From Metallyticus violacea (Eukaryota; Arthropoda; Insecta; Mantodea; Metallyticidae): 64,000 bases of DNA. The position numbers and the translations under genes are program-made. The notes below the pieces were generated by a model, which had not been told where the DNA came from, searched no databases, and saw only the letters and a list, made by a program, of their open reading frames with translations. Each line of letters starts with the position of its first letter. Position 1 is the stretch's first letter. Location: the NCBI GenBank assembly GCA_030762175.1, contig CM060842.1:68446001-68510000 (forward strand), given 5' to 3'. This document shows, piece by piece, positions 10,546-22,600 of this stretch.

Positions 10546-13500
10546 ATTATCATAATCATGATCATTATGGCACCCAATAATCTGATCTTGGTTTTCTCCT
10601 GTTGCTTAGGGTGGGTCTTTCCCTTACGCAATTTTGCGCTCTTCCACACTACAGCATTTCATTTCGTTGATTCTGCTATAAGGTCGAATACGTCAGGACG
10701 AAATGTGCTAGTGCTATGTGGAGGTGAAGCTTTAGAATAATTTGGTATAGAAGAGTCCCATCTGAGCGGCTCCGTGCTTGCTGGCTTTTCGGTGTCTCCC
10801 TTATTTCTAACTCTTCCTCAAGGTGCTCTCATTTGAGACATAGACCAGCCTTTGGGAAAGACCGAAGTACCGAAACATTTACATCCGACCCTAATAATCC
10901 CAAACTTATTGTTCCCAAGAACGACTGCAGTAAATTACTGTTCTCAAAGAGCTTCTACAGCAAATTGTAGCTCATTAATTGTTCTTGTAGATTGCAATAT
11001 CAACTAAGCAACTGATAGGCTGCTTATAAAGAAACATAAAAATATGTGCTAATATATTGACTGTTAAGTACACTCAATAGTATGTAAAATATTGATTGGC
11101 GGTTATTATACTAGGATGTAGTTGATGGCGCTCGGATGTGTGACAGGCGATACGATAGCGAACGTTAATCGTCTCTGTGGTTGCAACTGTGTGATGACTT
11201 CGGTATGGTATTTACTGCTTTGATCGCTTCCAGTGAGACTCGAATAGGAACTATGTGCTTTGCTGGCTGGAATTACATCTTTATATTCGTTGCTTGTTTT
11301 ATGTGCACTGGCAACATGTCGAAACGGAGCGTGTCATCACTGTACAATATAATATTTAAAATATCTAATACATTTTCAGATCAGTTTTATTTTGATTTAT
11401 AGTTTGAGGTCTTGGTGGACACCAATATTGCTTTTTCAGAATAAATTACGAATCTATTGGTCATGAACTTATTATATAACACCATATTATATAATATATT
11501 GGTCATGAACTTATTATATTTACAGACACACAACTAACATATAACTTTACCTATATATGTGGATTAATTACCTTCATTGAAGCATATCAACTTTAATGGC
11601 TCTATTTTCAATGTCTACAACGTTAGGATTATTTTAAGGTTGATTATTTATGTTCCTCCATACTAAAGCACGATCCTATTATGTCTCAGAATTAATAGCA
11701 GCTATCTGTGGTATCCATGTTAGAAATCAATTTCTTGTGGGCACAAAGAATAATGTTGTTTATTGTGTACTGTAAGGAAGAGAAATGTGTGACAATAGCA
11801 CCCCAAAATCGTACTTTTTATTGTTTTCATTGGATTACACCGATCAAAATAAAACTTGGTAGAATTTACCAATTAATCCATCCTGAATTTAGCAATATGG
11901 TCCGGCACAGCTGGGCACTAGAACTTTATACACCTGGGCAGTGCCATCCATGAGAATTTGGCAGAACACATTACACTTAATAGAAATCTGATGGTTTCTT
12001 GTTTAGTACTTAAAATGTATGTATTTATCACTTGAATATAATTTCAAGATAAATGGCAACACAGATTTTCATTACAAATAATAAAGATGTGTTAGAACCC
12101 TAATGTCTTAAGAATTTTTACTATGTTTTAGTTCTGATTTCCTCAAAAGTTTGTATTTCATAGTTCAGTGAGATATTCAGTCTTTAAAGGCATTTATTTG
12201 AAGACGATGCTTAACTACTGGAACTTCTTTTTGCTAGCATTTTATTTCTGTTAATTCTACTTTCAATAGCAGTAGTATTACTGTTAAATTTCTGGCTCCG
12301 TGTTTTTTGCAAACTTATGTCTAATTCTATTCTATAATATATTAAAATATAGTATTGAATTAATAGTATTCATCATATTTTTCTAAATGGATACTATATA
12401 AATTTTTAACAAAAACCCTAGTTGATTGTATCTAAACATCTCGAGCTGTCTACATATTACTTATAAATTTATTAATTTAAGTAAAAATATTATTCTAATA
12501 AATTTAGAATATTTTACTACACATTTTCATTGGAATCGGTCTGTAATTAAAGCATTGAAATAAAAAATGAACTCATTATATATCTATTCCCAAGAAATAT
12601 AATCTATTAGAAACTAAAAATAATATATTTTTCAAAAGTGTGCGCAATCATTTTATAAATCACGTTCATGTATATTAGATAGAAGGTATCTCCTTTTAAT
12701 GAATTTAGAAGTTGTGAGAGTTAGAAGTTATCTTTTAATTTCAGCTAAACGAAATAGGGGAAATGACGGTTGTTTACTTGTTTTTGGAGATGTACTCTAC
12801 TTTAATTGCATATTTTTGGAGAGTACAGAATGACTTAATGATTTACACGTCCTCCAGGAACTGAAAAAAACAATTCTGTTTTGATTAACATATTGTAATT
12901 TCGTCGCCGGCGCTGAAAGGGGTTTAACAGGAATCGAGAGGATGACCCACCCACCTCTGTTGCTCTAGCCCTTCAGCTAAATGCTCAGCGCAAGCGCGTG
13001 TTTCAATTTGCCGGCGGGTAATTTAATTAATTTACTGAAACATACCGTCAGGCCCTTTTGGAATCCATGGATAATGCATAGGGGTGGCTTACAGTATACA
13101 CAGCCTGTACAGAATATTTTGACTCATCAACGATGACAGATGCGACCAGAAAGGAATAGATAAGATTATTTTGTGTAATTATTGACTTTGCTTCTCATCC
13201 TGTGAACAGTAACATTTGCATTAGGAGGGGTACAAATATTTTATTTCAAAAATGTTCCAGGGTTCCGAGAGTGTCAAAGTCCCGAACGAAAAGCAAATTC
13301 TGAACAGGTTGTACTATGCAATAAAAATATTCGATACAGAATAAATTACATAACATAAATAATATTATTTTATTGAACAACAAATTGAAATTAATAACGA
13401 GTGAACTATAAGAAAAGATTTTAATTAAAGTTTTATTGAGACGCTAACGAAGATCTTACAGTTGGAGATATGTTGAAAATGAAAATAATACATTTATTAC

Positions 13501-13720
13501 TTATCAGCAATTTTAATTATGATATTACTACATATTAAAGTTAAATATCTACAATAACTGCATTTTATAAAAATAAAAGATTTCACAAATAGTAGTAGAA
13601 CAAAACAGAAAGTGGAACTTTGCCTGGCTCCGGTGTGCTATGTAGACTACCTCTCCCTTGCTTTCTGGAGTACAGTTCATGTTCATATTCTCATATGACA
13701 GACTGCGGCAGCACAGGAGT
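10546..13720. other. Stretch without recognisable genes
   Basis: The part at about 10590-10880 is less AT-rich and may be another old repeat abutting the broken mariner. A 21-bp word, TTGGTCATGAACTTATTATA with one more base, occurs twice at about 11459 and 11502, separated by a short AT-rich palindromic spacer, and looks like a small local duplication. A short GC-rich patch lies at 12905-13020. No coding or RNA feature recognised. Confidence 0.45.
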
Positions 13721-13754
13721 AGTAGTTGATCGATTATGACAAATATGACATTAA

Positions 13755-14120
13755 GTCCAGTCGATAAGGAAGCTACGTTGCAATTCTTAGGCGTCTTCGA
13801 GATACAGTGCGACAAAAAACACTTCATTTGTGGCAAGGAAAGCATACTGCATCACGACAAAACCCTGGCACACTGGTCGATTTCCTCACAAAACATAGCA
13901 TTCCTCTTCCAACGTATTCTCCAGATTTTGGTCCAGCTGCTGTCAAGAACTTGCTGAAGGTGCGGAGGTATGCGACGCGTACATTGCAGGAAGTGACTAA
14001 ACATAGGTGCAGGACTGTTTCCTGTACAGAAGTGTGCCATTACCCAAGGAGCTTACTTTTGAACGTGCTGTGTAAAAGGTTTAATTTCCTCTGTAATAAA
14101 ATTTCTACATATTTCAGCTT
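13755..14120 (+). pseudogene. Decayed mariner-type transposase, second lineage
   Basis: Two frames together recover the C-terminal half of a mariner/Tc1-type transposase. In one, VAILRRLRDTVRQK is followed by LWQGKH, matching the ILRRLRE-IR-KRP-LW block. The overlapping frame reads SILHHDKTLAH, a decayed form of ILHHDNAPAH with the catalytic aspartate still present. The first frame continues DFLTKHSIPLPTYSPDF, matching the FL-KH--P--HPPYSPDLAP block, and then loses similarity through LLKVRRYATRTLQE, where the third catalytic aspartate should be. This pattern fits the lineage in which the second catalytic motif is preceded by W-LHHDNAP, different from the element at 9.98 kb. No terminal repeats identified; ends are approximate. 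Confidence 0.68.
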
Positions 14121-15005
14121 TCTTTTTGACTCTACTAATTCATGAACTGGAGTGTTCACTTAACTAATAACTTTTTATTTCAAAACATTAACATTGTTTG
14201 TATAGTATTTGAGAACTGTCGTTTATGCATTTTCTTCTATCAAGATCATAGTAACCCTTTAGTTTTAATTTTTTGTGGTATTTAAGCAAAATTTAAGCTT
14301 AGAGTAGATAATCCAAGTTGTTCACTATACCTATACATATCTCGGTTTATTTCGAAACAGATGTCTATCTTTAAAATAAATATTTTTTGTTTCTTGGCTT
14401 TCCCTTAACATGAAATAAAGGTTCATCGAGAAGTCACTCCGCGGCCATTTTATTGCCGAGATTTTACTAGAGAAGTGAATTCGGGTGGCAATACTGACCG
14501 CGCGCAGAGCGTATAGTTATTGTGTTCACTTAACCTCCAAGGCAGCACACACTCCAAAGACCAAACCGTAGCAACGGTGGGCGGATTACCTGCTAAAATC
14601 GGTTTTGAAGAAGAAAGGAAGGAATGTCAGAAATGTGGTGTATATTACGCGAATGCGTAAGAACTTGTCGATGATGCGTTATAAGACAGGTTTTTTTGTT
14701 TTAATTGCTGGTTATAATACCATTCGTATACGGCTTTAGTTACAAATCTTATTACTTCTCCACTATAAGGCATATCACATCCTATACTCCCGTACTTCAC
14801 CTCCGCTTTTCCTCATTTGTCATGTCCTTAACGCCGCTATCTAATCTTGTACCTGGCCGGTCTTACGGAGATATGCATTCATTCGCAAAGATAACCAAAT
14901 AACCGACTCCAGAGCTCGTTATATATCCGGAACCTTTACGAACTGTCTCATTACAGAATGAGCAATTCACGATATTGTGCACAAAGTTGAGTCCATTTGA
15001 TATGT

Positions 15006-15035
15006 AAAAGAAAGAAAGAAAGAAAGAAAGAAAGG
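15006..15035 (+). repeat. (AAAG)n microsatellite
   Basis: Seven or so uninterrupted AAAG units followed by a short G run. Simple slippage repeat; no function indicated. Confidence 0.95.
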
Positions 15036-15867
15036 GGGGAAAGCTACAGTTTTAACAGATAAAAAGGTAGAAAAACTGACGCATATCTTGAGTGCTAACA
15101 AAAACTCTTCCAAAATTAGGAGATTAAACGGGGCTTTCTGAACGCAAAGTAAAATATTAGTAATGAAATTAGATACATGACCCGGTTTATCATGTCAACC
15201 AGAACCCCCCCCCCCATCGATATAGTCCCCATTTACCCGAGAACAACGATTTCAGCATATTCTTTTAGGCAAAAAAAAAAAAAAAAAAAGTACGCATGTT
15301 TTAGAAAACGGAGCTGCTACACGCTTAGTAGCCAAGACGAAAACATCGCGTGAGCGGTTATGGTTTATAACTAAGTTACGTATTGCAAAGGTATGCGAGT
15401 AAGTTTTGGACATAAGCTTAATGCACATATACTACTAAAGCTTTGACTAACCGTTTCTAATGCACGCTATTAGCAGCACAGTAAAGGGACACAACTTTGA
15501 AAATTACAGGGATAAAACTAAAGTTTATGAATTAAGCACGCAGATGAAAGCGATTAAACCATGAAGATGGTTTGAGAGTAAAGATAAAAGAGAAATAGCA
15601 AGAAATAACAAGTTTAAAGAACACGGAAAGTAAAAAAGAAATGTAAGATGACTAATGAATAAAATGATATGAACAGCAGAAGAATAGTTCATGAAACTTT
15701 TCACGAGAGAAGGCATTCCCGCAAATTTCGATTGAAATCGGCTGTAGGAAATACTGAAAGCTGAAAGCAAACATTCAAATATAATTCACATCAGAAGGGA
15801 TCCTATTTACTAGTTAATAAGTACATGATTATTATTTTTACTTATTGAGTTTGTTTAGAGAATTTTG

Positions 15868-15868
<1 letters not shown>

Positions 15869-15904
<36 letters not shown>
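15869..15904 (+). repeat. (ATT)n microsatellite
   Basis: About twelve perfect ATT units. The same trinucleotide recurs at 26.1, 27.6 and 61.9 kb. Confidence 0.95.
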
Positions 15905-16211
15905 TCGTATTATTTCATCTATTACATTACTTTTTCAAATTTATCACTTCTAGAGCGTTAATTATTATGCGACTGCCAGTACAAATCTCACATAACTTTC
16001 AACGGTCATACTAGGGGACGAAAAAAGGTAATATATTTTCTGCATTTTCTGAAACATTTTTGCTTTTGTAAAAGAAAAGCTAAAACTTCTAACTTATTGA
16101 AATTTGTATCTTTATATACTCACTGATTTCACATTTTGTTGTACATAAAAGAAATATAAACGGAATTACGTACTCCTAGACGAATTTTACAATAACTATA
16201 ACTTTTTAATA

Positions 16212-16298
16212 GTGTTTAACCTCCGTTTTTGCTACTGAGGCACCACAGGCGGTGGACACTGATGATATACGCCTTAACGACCTCATTCACCCGTGGCG
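16212..16298 (-). mobile_element. SINE family A, severely deleted copy
   Basis: On the plus strand it opens GTGTTTAACCTCCG and contains TTTTTGCTACTGAGG, CACAGGCGGTGGACAC and TGATGATA, the 3' end of family A. It then jumps directly to CGCCTTAACGACCT and CACCCGTGGCG, the tRNA-like head. The whole middle of the element, including box B, is absent, so head and tail are joined with a deletion of about 200 bp compared with the 35 kb copy. Confidence 0.78.
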
Positions 16299-16349
16299 TT
16301 ACACAGAGTCTATGATAGATATTCAAAGCAAAGAGAGTGTTTTTTAAAT

Positions 16350-16606
16350 AGTTTTTAACCCTGTTTATAAAGCTCAGGCATCACAGACCTCATTGTGATA
16401 CATGAACTAAAATGCTAAATTAGGGAAGGCTTTTCTTTTAAGGAAGGAAGCAAGCGTTCCAGGTATAAATTTAGGGTGCTTCCCCGGCATTTGCCTGTTG
16501 TGACGATTGATGAAAACCTGGAAAAAACCTCGGCAAAAGAGAACAAATTGAACCCCAGACGAGTCCGTTCCTTAACGGCCTCTGCCACCATTGTTGGTTC
16601 CATACA
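16350..16606 (-). mobile_element. SINE family A, diverged copy
   Basis: Second, fuller minus-strand family A copy. The body words GGAAGGAAGCAAGCGTTCC, GGGTGCTTCCCCGGCATTTG and AACCTGGAAAAAACCTCGG match the 35 kb copy. The head read on the minus strand has GGTGGCAGAGGCCGTTAAGG (box A region) and GGGGTTCAATT (decayed box B). Divergence from the other copies is considerable, so this insertion is old. It lies about 50 bp from the deleted copy in the same orientation. No clear target duplication found. Confidence 0.82.
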
Positions 16607-16609
16607 AAG

Positions 16610-19600
16610 GAAGTTAGAATATCAAGGTAGTTATTCTGTCCATAAGAACGATATGATTACGAATAGAGGGAGAAAAAGAAATACTTGAGAACGCAAGATG
16701 CTACATTTAACTATTATTTTTGTAGTTCCTGTCTTTGTTTATATTTTAGTTGGTAATTTACGCTTCTGAAATACATCTTCAACCGAGTTACCATATTCCT
16801 TCAGGGAGAAAAAGCAAGGAAATGAAATATTTACACAGATATCGGCAAAGAGTTAATTATATTCCGAGTAAACACTTCGAATCACCTAAAACCTGTTACT
16901 TAATAGGAAATAAGTGTGGACGAGGGTAATACGATGGTGCTATTTATTTAGAGATAGAAGGTAAATATTTCCCCAGAGGTAGAAGAAAATGAAGGAAAGC
17001 ATGATTAAATACCTTCTGAAATGACAGATTTACAGTGCTGGACAAATATTACCCTTTATCGTTCTAATATTTTATTTGTTGCTGGAAAGGAGGAGAAAAG
17101 GATGAAGAGGATCTTATAACGCTCCCTAAGGACTTGTGTGTCCGCCGCAGCTTCTACCCCCAGTACTTCTCATCTTCATATTGGAATCTCTATTACACAG
17201 CTCTCCGCGCTTCTCTCCAGATATTGAGCTTTCACAAAACATCGTCTCTCACACACCAGGCACGACAAATATTTTTCTACATGCTAAAAGAAAGTTCCAT
17301 TTACATTCTGCAATAACTTCAATATGCGGATTTTCTGAATCTTTGAGATGGCGGGAGATTATTTAAATAGGTCATCTTTACTGAAATATTTCCTTTAAAA
17401 TTTCCCTTGTATTTGCTACGCACACCTCTTCAGGTAAACTCTTATGACCAGAACGTGACTAGACAGATTAACTAGTCGTTCACAAGTTATAATATTGACC
17501 TCGAAGATGCATTAAAGATAGAAGCTTAATATGGAAATAATGGCAAGTTCATTATGATACATTAAACGTTATATGGTTATGTACAGCAGGTGTTATTAGC
17601 ATATTTGTTCTAATTTTCCTTAATTTGGGGAAATAATTTACTGAGCTAAGGCGCATTTGCGTCGGGCGATGGTTGGCTCTACACCTTGCCCCTTCTCTAA
17701 TCCACACTTAAGACTTAAAAATACATTTGAATAGCTTAGGAGGGGCAATTAGAAGTTAGCTTTCCATTTCCTATTTCTTTTTCACTAGTTAGCACTCCAC
17801 TTTCAAAATACCGCTGTCAATAGTAGTGAACTAGATTATCTCCCACATTTCTGAATTGAGCTGAATGCAATAACCTTAATAGTAATTAAATTAACTTGGT
17901 TTGATTAATTTCTATGTATAATAGTGTCTTCAGAATTTGTCTATAAAAAGAGTATTGCGAAATCGCCAATAACCATTGGACTAATAATAGAAATATTGTT
18001 GGAGTTAGTTATTTTGAGTATCTCAAAATAAAATTTCTGGCATTTGAGTAAAATCTGAAATATACTGCATACGAAAAACTACACTGCGCTTTCAAGTTGG
18101 TTTAAATACTGGCGTATTTACTGAATTGTTTCATATTACTTGTTTATTCAAATAACAGAGGAGTATGAACACGGTGGAGGTTATTTTAGAAAAATAACAG
18201 CACATAGTGCTTGCCTCTATATAAAGCCTTCATATACTTGCACATAAGTCACAATTTCTATTAAAATATATCCTATACTCATTGCTCTTTAACTTTGTTC
18301 TGTAAAATTTACATTCAAAACAAATGACTGGTCGAATGAGGTAGCAATAAAAACTTTGTCTTCCAAGATATATCGTTTGGAAATGAGTACTTTTCATTAC
18401 ACCAATAGCGTACTAACACAGTCGTGGGATATAAACGTGCACTACGTAAAATATACTCAAACGACGTGCCGCCTATAATGAAATAAATGTCAATAATTAT
18501 ACCAGCACGACAAAAAAGCATTTAGATTCCGATCTAGAATGGTACAGCCAGATAACTCATACATGTAATAAAATATATTCTTTGATTTACACATTAAAGA
18601 ATGTAGCAAAAGATCTACTTCTCAATCTCATAAAGAATCTCTTTCAAGTGCTTGTTATGCCTCATTTTGCTTTATGTGATATCTTGTACTCTAATATGAA
18701 TGTTATACAGATCGAATAATTAGAACGTGTTCATAATGCTGTGTTCGTTTCGTCTTCAACATTCGTAAATTTGATCAAGTGAAGCCCTAGTGCAATCAAC
18801 TGTCATAGCTCTCTTTAAGAAAATGTAAGACTCTCCATTCCCTCACGCTCTTGTTCCAAATCCAACGTTTCTTCGCCCCTCAGTAACTCGCCTCTCACTT
18901 CATGTATCTGTCCTTACCTTGAACCCGTAATATCACTTCAGGAGGAAGGGAGTTCCAGAATCTAGAAACTGACATGCTGATGAGGTGGATTGGAAATGTG
19001 TTCAGTGCAGAGGGTTAGACAGCAAGTTATACCTACTAGAATAAATTGTCATCTCAACGCTTATCACAACAGTTAGTTCCTCATTACTTCTTATTATTTT
19101 TCTTCTTCTTCTTCTTCTTCTTCTTCTTCTTCTTCTACTCCTCCTCCTCCTCCTCCTTCCTTCCCCCTTGTACTCGAGAATAATGATCGAAGAGCATGTG
19201 GAATCCTGAAGCTATATATTATCAACTTCCTAATTAATTAAAATATGTAATATTGACATTTACTATATATACTTAGCTTTTTGGAACAGCGGAAAAGAAG
19301 GCCCCATGGCTTTAACTCTTGCCAGGGTAAATAAATAAATGAGTCAATTCGATTCTCAAAAACTATGCAGCAGTAGCTAACATTTAATGTTTTGTTTGTT
19401 ATCGTCATAATACGCTCAAATGCATTAGACACCTGACTTTAAATATCTCTTTGATAACAATGGTCTACGGTCCTTAGAGGAAAATTAATTTTTGCCATTT
19501 CAAATGACCGCAACTTATAATTAGTGTATTTAGAATTTGACTGCATGAACGAATTAACAGTCAAAATAATTAGTACCGTTCAAGAGAAAATCCAAGACTC

Positions 19601-19740
19601 ATGTACGAAAGACCATTCCATGGTTCTATGATTTATGAATGATGTTCATAAATGCGATACAAATGGACAATATAATTTTATAAGACAGTTACCGTTTAGC
19701 GATATATAGAATTAATTTTGTAGTTTTCCATGGAGTTTTT
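16610..19740. other. Stretch without recognisable genes
   Basis: AT-rich sequence with a compound microsatellite listed separately. The part at 18840-19020 is less AT-rich and has no sustained frame. Short frames at 17134-17366 are in different registers and match nothing I recognise. Confidence 0.45.
19100..19158 (+). repeat. Compound (CTT)n(CTC)n microsatellite
   Basis: About twelve CTT units followed, after CTACTC, by about seven CTC units, making an all-pyrimidine strand of about 60 bases with one interrupting A. Confidence 0.95.
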
Positions 19741-19744
19741 CATG

Positions 19745-19965
19745 TAGTTAATGGAGCAACGAGTGAATGATGTGTCCAGCATGATGGAGCTACAGCTCAT
19801 ACAGATCGGATTTACTTGCATGCTATTGCTGTAGTCTTTGATGGGTGGCAACTTAACAAACAGAGTTCATAAATAAAATCTAGGACCAATAGATGAGCTG
19901 CAGAACAGTATACCAAAAATCTGGAAGCAGTGTTGCAATATGTAAATCAAAATTCTAAGATACAA
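19745..19965 (+). pseudogene. Fragment of a DDE transposase with a QHDGATAHT motif
   Basis: A plus-strand frame starting near 19770 reads QHDGATAHTDRIYLHAI. The word (Q)QDGATAHT, with its catalytic aspartate, is the hallmark of a widespread animal Tc1/mariner-related DDE transposase family whose next block is usually -S---LR--FP. Further on, frames read VVFDGWQLN and then lose similarity. A possible C-terminal remnant (DELQNSIP, near 19890) resembles the LDELK--IR block. Stops and frameshifts break it throughout. Only this catalytic-core scrap is recognisable, and its ends are approximate. Confidence 0.6.
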
Positions 19966-21255
19966 TATTCTTTCTGCAGGCAAACTTGAACATTTTAGGA
20001 TCTTCTTTGAAAAGAAAAACATTTTAAACACATTAAAATTTTTAAAATCAACGTAAAAATTTACAGTAGATACATGGCATACGCCAATACTCTTTTTACA
20101 TCCTTGTGCAAATTTATATGAACAAATAGTATATTTCTTTATTTCAAGTTCGCACTTTTACTTTCATGTGTTCGTTTGTTTGTTTTTGTTGTGCTCTCAA
20201 CCAAAATTAAAATTACTGTAGCTTATATTGATGTGTTGTTTTATATGATAGAATTCTGTTAAGCATTTGACAGCATTATTATGATACCTAAAATACAATC
20301 AGTTATTAATTATATAATTAAATTGGAAACAAACCGGGTCGATTAGACTCAAAAGTAAAAGACATAGTATAAGAAAGAGAATTAAAATGCTAAAAATGAA
20401 GACTATCTCATCTGAAAAGCCAAATGAACTATTGGCAAAAACAGAAACTGAAGCTGGAGTTAAAAATACTGGCTCGACAGTGCAAAACAGACTGGTAGAA
20501 GTTAGTCAAAAATCTAGAAGATCGATAAAGAAACAGTTCCTGACAGTTAAATGAAAAGAAACTAATGAAATTGGAAAAAAAAAAAAATGCAAAATTTGGA
20601 CTGCTGAGGACTAGAGGAAGTTTTATTATCCGGTCAATTTACAGGAAATGTGATGATGAAAAGCTATCAGCATATTTGTCAGTATTAGATAGCAATACAT
20701 GTAGATAAAGAAATGTACGGAGTTTTGTTAATAATGGTGATGATAACGAAGGTGGGTTCACGTCGGGAACTTTTATGCTGAACTGTATATGACATTTTGT
20801 ATCATACAAAACAAATGAAGTGTTTACATTTAGACAAGTTGTATAGGACAGTATTGCAAGTCAGTTTCAACATGGTGGAAACTGACTTGCTCTGTGCAGC
20901 TGCTACTTGTGCTGTTATTGTGGAGGAAATTGAAAGAAAAACAAACAAAAAGCATATTATGGACAACATGTTTTTTGCTGAAAAGAAATTCACATATCTC
21001 GTTCATATCTGATCCTGAAGTTTTTGACTTATTTATTTTCCTCAATTTCCTGTTATACTGCGATTTTAAGTTACTGTCTTTTTTCCACTTTTCCAACCTC
21101 AACTTTAAGGACAGAAGCAATTTCACAAAAAGATCATTTGACCATTCCATGTTTGTTGTTTATGGCAGAAAGAGAAAGGTAGAAAAAGAATCTGTTATTT
21201 GAGTCAATGTGCGCATGATCAGTTTAAGGAACAAGAACTGTTTTTAATCGTCTAG
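19966..21255. other. Stretch without assigned genes
   Basis: Contains a 71-codon plus-strand frame at 20797-21012 with residues DLLCAAATCAVIVEEIERK. An Ala-rich stretch followed by a basic run is reminiscent of the N terminus of Harbinger-type transposases, but the diagnostic tryptophan motif and everything downstream are absent, so I do not assign it. The purine-rich run at 20340-20600 has no long frame. Confidence 0.4.
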
Positions 21256-21261
21256 CGATAC

Positions 21262-21470
21262 ACGAAACTTTGTCCTATACCTGAATAGAAATCATTTATT
21301 TGTATGAAACATGAAAGAACTTTTTCATACTAACCAGAACATGTTTGGAATATACAAAAGTTCTACACAAATCATTCCTAATGTAAGAGAGAAGAGCTGT
21401 CTTAGCAACAGAAAGAGTGGCTGTTTACCACCAGCATCTGTCAGCCATCACATGTCAAAGAAAGCAATAA
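21262..21470 (+). repeat. Dispersed repeat, copy 1
   Basis: About 200 bp that recurs in the same orientation at about 29,044-29,228. Shared words include AACTTTGTCCT, TTTGTATGAAACATGAAAG with AACTTTT after it, TACAAAAGTTC, CCTAATGTAA and AGCAACAGAAAGAGTGGC. The copies differ by substitutions and small indels. The open frame through copy 1 (21311-21625) is not preserved in copy 2, so the repeat is not evidently coding. The element type is unknown; it could be a fragment of a larger transposon. Confidence 0.88.
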
Positions 21471-22255
21471 AAATCCATAAATACTCTGCCAATCATCTAA
21501 TTCCCCTTTATGAAATGTATGGTCCATATTTAAAGAGGGGCTCAAAAAAGTCGAGTTCACTAAAGAGAAATTCAAGAAATGTGCAAAAGTTTGGTGAATT
21601 CAATACCAAAAAGAATACAGCGTAAAGCAAGACGTACAAAATACTGGTGGTTCTTTAATTAAAGCTGAATCTATAAAACACCTAAAACTTTAGTAAACAA
21701 ATCAATTTCATTCCAAATAGTGTTTGTTAACATTAATTAGCGCAAGGGAGTATTTTGAAGTATTAAGAAAAATTGCCTTCTAATGTATACAGGTTTTATT
21801 AGAATGCACTATTCGATATTAAAATTGTAAACGAAAGTTATAATTGACGTCAGAGGTAACTTCGAATTGTGCTAATTTTAGCGCTATAATTGTTCCAGAA
21901 AAAAAATACGCCTTCTCGGATCATTTGTTTTAGTACAGCCTTCTGAAATCTTTGATATAATAATTAACCTTTCCTACATGCATTCTGTACAAAACTACTC
22001 TTGTATCTGTTTTATTTACGAAAATAATGCCCAATTTACAATGAGACGACCCAGATCATAGTTTGAATGCAATGCAATGACCAGTTGGAGATAATTTTGT
22101 CACATTAGAATAATTTCATTTTTAATTCATTGCTAGGATTAACGCACTTGAATTCTGGGATGTAAAAATTCTGAAAATGAAAAATAATTGTACACAAAAG
22201 GCGGTAAAAACTTTTTACACCATGAAAATGTTTGCCACATGGTTAGTACACCGCC
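21471..22255. other. Stretch without recognisable genes
   Basis: AT-rich; nothing recognised. Confidence 0.5.
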
Positions 22256-22600
22256 GTGAATAAAGGTCAGTAAGGGAGAAGAGAGAGAGAAGAAGTCGGC
22301 GAATTCTCCACGGGAGATGGTGGCAGCGGTGGGGATCATGGAATCTCGGGAATTCGAAAATGTGTGGCGCTAATGGGGCCAACGTGAGGCGCATTCCTTG
22401 TCTGGGAGGGTTGGGGAGGTAAAGGGTGGCAATCACCTCGTGCTCCCCACCAGGTTTATCGCGAATACCCCCTGCGGGAACAATCTGCATGGGTAGATAG
22501 CCCACCTTACACCTGGATTTAGTGCTCCCTGTGAAGGTAGAGCGGCTCAGAAAAACAAGCAAGGCGTGAACCCACTCACTACAATGCTAATAGAATGTTT
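22256..22600. other. Unassigned GC-rich island with 115-codon minus-strand frame
   Basis: An abrupt GC-rich block in otherwise AT-rich DNA. The minus strand is open from 22562 to 22215 (115 codons; includes SRSTFTGSTKSRCKV, GGIRDKPGGEHEV, LPNPPRQGMRL). A second minus-strand frame overlaps at 22139-22339. I recognise no domain. Its composition differs from its surroundings as the SINE bodies do. It could be an unrecognised repeat, a 5' region of a retroelement, or an exon. No target duplication or tRNA-like promoter was found. Confidence 0.4.

Larger units (their letters stand above)
14130..16205. other. Stretch without recognisable genes
   Basis: Unassigned sequence with two microsatellites listed separately and homopolymer runs (C9 near 15207, A19 near 15271). 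A GC-richer patch at about 14435-14660 has no sustained open frame. An 81-codon minus-strand frame at 15525-15770 is Leu/Ser-rich and probably chance. Confidence 0.45.

Noticed and set aside
10544..10740. C-terminal extension of the 185-codon mariner frame
   Set aside because: After LLFSKL the residues no longer match mariner; the frame stays open by chance through an unrelated block, so it is not a fusion protein.
20797..21012. Frame with an Ala-rich then basic stretch resembling a Harbinger transposase N terminus
   Set aside because: Only about 25 residues show this general composition; the diagnostic tryptophan motif, the nuclease domain and terminal repeats are absent.
22139..22339. Minus-strand frame of 66 codons overlapping the GC-rich island
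   Set aside because: It overlaps the longer frame in another register and has no recognisable motif, so it is not listed separately.
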